Below, piece after piece: positions 5,315-6,059 of a stretch of 6,059 nt of DNA; position 1 is the first letter of the stretch, and each line of letters starts with the position of its first letter. The DNA is from Nitrospirota bacterium (GTDB lineage Bacteria; Nitrospirota; Thermodesulfovibrionia; Thermodesulfovibrionales; JdFR-85): contig WFTX01000274.1 in assembly GCA_015485235.1 (NCBI GenBank), forward strand, positions 1 to 6,059, read 5' to 3'. Made by a program: the position numbers and the translations under genes. Below the pieces are notes generated by a model. That model was not told where the DNA came from. It did no database searches and was given only the letters and a program-made list of their open reading frames with translations.

Positions 5315-5959
5315 ATGTTTGTTTCTGAATGGATGACAAGAAAGGTCTTCACGGTCTCTCCAGAGCAGAGCATTTCTGATGCAGCCAGGATTGCGAAGGA
5401 GAGGGGCATAAAACACCTTCCCGTGGTAAAGGGTGATAAACTGAAGGGGATACTCTCTGACCGGGATATCAAGGAATATGTTCCTTCAAAGGCGACATCC
5501 CTTGATGTTTACGAACTTCACTATCTCCTGGCAAGGACAAAGGTGAAGGAGATCATGAAGAAGGAGGTCTTTACCGCCTCACCTGATATGCCTGTTGAAG
5601 AGGCGGCGCTCATCATGCACGACAACAACATAGGATGTCTTCCCGTTATCAAGAAGGGGAAGCTTGTCGGTATTATCTCAGACAGGGATATCTTCAGGAT
5701 ACTTGTGGACATCACCGGGATCAGGCATGGAGGAAACAGGATAGAGCTCATTGTTGAAGACCGGCCTGGCTCCATAAAGGAGGTTGCTGACATTGTGAGG
5801 AAGCACGGTTTCAGTCTCCAGAGCATCCTTACCTCATACGAGGGAGTTAAGGACGGCAAGAGAAGGATAGTGATAAGGACAAAGGGTACGGGTTCTTTCA
5901 GCAGGATGAGGAAGGAACTGGAGGCTCTTTATACAGGGGTCTCCTTTCTGAAAGGATAG
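5315..5959 (+). CDS. AcuB-like protein: tandem CBS domains plus C-terminal ACT domain
   Basis: A 214-aa cytoplasmic protein with the domain order and length of Bacillus AcuB, whose biochemical role is unsettled. CBS1 covers about residues 4-55 (WMTRKVFTVSP...HLPVV...GILSDRD) and CBS2 about 78-131 (IMKKEVFTASP...IGCLPVI...GIISDRD). Both carry the G-x-x-S-D-R-D element (45-51 and 119-125) typical of nucleotide-binding CBS pairs. An ACT domain follows at about 142-212 (IELIVEDRPGSIKEVADIVRKHG), with the glycine G152 at the usual ligand-binding turn. The likely role is an adenine-nucleotide and amino-acid sensor; partner unknown. The ATG at 5315 has an excellent GGAGGTGA (5303-5310); a TTG at 5282 in frame would add 11 residues before the normal CBS start and was rejected. 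It follows the liv cassette after 273 nt and is only 6 nt before sdhC, so co-transcription with sdhC is likely. Confidence 0.9.
   Translation: MFVSEWMTRKVFTVSPEQSISDAARIAKERGIKHLPVVKGDKLKGILSDRDIKEYVPSKATSLDVYELHYLLARTKVKEIMKKEVFTASPDMPVEEAALIMHDNNIGCLPVIKKGKLVGIISDRDIFRILVDITGIRHGGNRIELIVEDRPGSIKEVADIVRKHGFSLQSILTSYEGVKDGKRRIVIRTKGTGSFSRMRKELEALYTGVSFLKG
5942..5956 (+). promoter_or_regulatory. Inverted repeat covering the likely sdhC ribosome binding site
   Basis: TCCTTTC (5942-5948) and GAAAGGA (5950-5956) are perfect inverted repeats around one base. In RNA a 5-bp stem TCCTT/AAGGA with a 5-nt loop would form. The right arm contains AAAGGA, the best Shine-Dalgarno candidate for the sdhC ATG at 5966 (9-nt spacing). 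Ribosomes finishing the AcuB-like gene (stop 5957-5959) would open it, suggesting translational coupling. The role is inference. Confidence 0.4.
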
Positions 5960-5965
5960 GCGGGA

Positions 5966-6059
5966 ATGAGATACAGGTGGCATACAGGCTCAGTGGCCTG
6001 GCTTATTCACAGGATTACGGGAATTCTTCTTACCCTTTACATTTTCCTGCATCTCTATG
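5966..6059 (+). CDS. sdhC: Succinate dehydrogenase cytochrome b-type membrane anchor (SdhC-like), 3'-truncated by window edge
   Basis: Only the first 31 codons are visible. They encode a short polar start (MRYRWHTG) followed by SVAWLIHRITGILLTLYIF and then LHLY, which is the first transmembrane helix of Sdh_cyt-family anchors. The H-R-x-[ST]-G element (H15, R16, T18, G19) is the quinone-site/heme-proximal signature, and H29 near the far end of the helix is a candidate heme ligand by analogy with two-heme anchors. The residue three before H15 is Trp, not the Ser of E. coli SdhC, so it resembles the AW-x-x-HRITG form seen outside enterobacteria. The product would anchor SdhAB in the membrane and reduce quinone. 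It begins 6 nt after the AcuB-like stop. Whether it belongs with the upstream sdhB or with a second sdhAB set beyond the window is unknown. Confidence 0.85.
   Translation, partial: MRYRWHTGSVAWLIHRITGILLTLYIFLHLY

Noticed and set aside
5042..5416. Minus-strand 124-codon open frame across the livF-acuB gap
   Set aside because: It overlaps the acuB-like gene start antisense, has no recognised motif and no good ribosome binding site; part of its openness comes from the inverted repeat. Treated as a chance frame.

Overview
This window looks like a chromosomal segment from a Gram-negative-type bacterium. It has moderate GC, heavy use of AGG for Arg and ATA for Ile, a Sec-exported periplasmic binding protein, and tightly packed genes all on the + strand. 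The style of the proteins and the mix of succinate dehydrogenase genes, a branched-chain amino acid ABC transporter and a CBS-ACT protein would suit an anaerobic or syntrophic Nitrospirota or Desulfobacterota relative. That placement is only an impression; no rRNA or other marker is present.

Layout. (1) Bases 1-464: the C-terminal two thirds of SdhB, the iron-sulfur subunit of succinate dehydrogenase/fumarate reductase. (2) Bases 465-556: a short gap with a good sigma70-type promoter and a 5'-leader stem-loop. (3) Bases 557-5041: a complete five-gene livK-livH-livM-livG-livF cassette with gaps of 13 nt or less and stop/start overlaps, so almost certainly one transcript. (4) Bases 5042-5314: a 273-nt non-coding gap holding a stem-loop just after livF and a roughly 170-nt imperfect inverted repeat with 32/33-nt arms. 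(5) Bases 5315-5959: a 214-aa AcuB-like protein with two CBS domains and a C-terminal ACT domain. (6) From 5966 to the end: the first 31 codons of an SdhC-type cytochrome b membrane anchor, 6 nt after the AcuB-like gene.

How the genes work together. LivK captures an amino acid (or amide-like ligand) in the periplasm, LivH/LivM form the membrane channel, and LivG/LivF hydrolyse ATP. The CBS-ACT protein has the domains of a cytoplasmic sensor of adenine nucleotide (CBS) and amino acid (ACT), so it could link amino-acid supply and energy state to its neighbours. The two sdh fragments flank the cassette. Either the transporter and sensor sit inside a split sdhB...sdhC locus, or two separate sdh loci flank them; the window cannot decide.

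Nothing here is a clearly new system. The features most worth a second look are the long inverted repeat before acuB, the unusually strong inverted repeats inside livH, livM, livG and livF, the possible masking of the sdhC ribosome binding site, and the sdh/liv/CBS-ACT arrangement.
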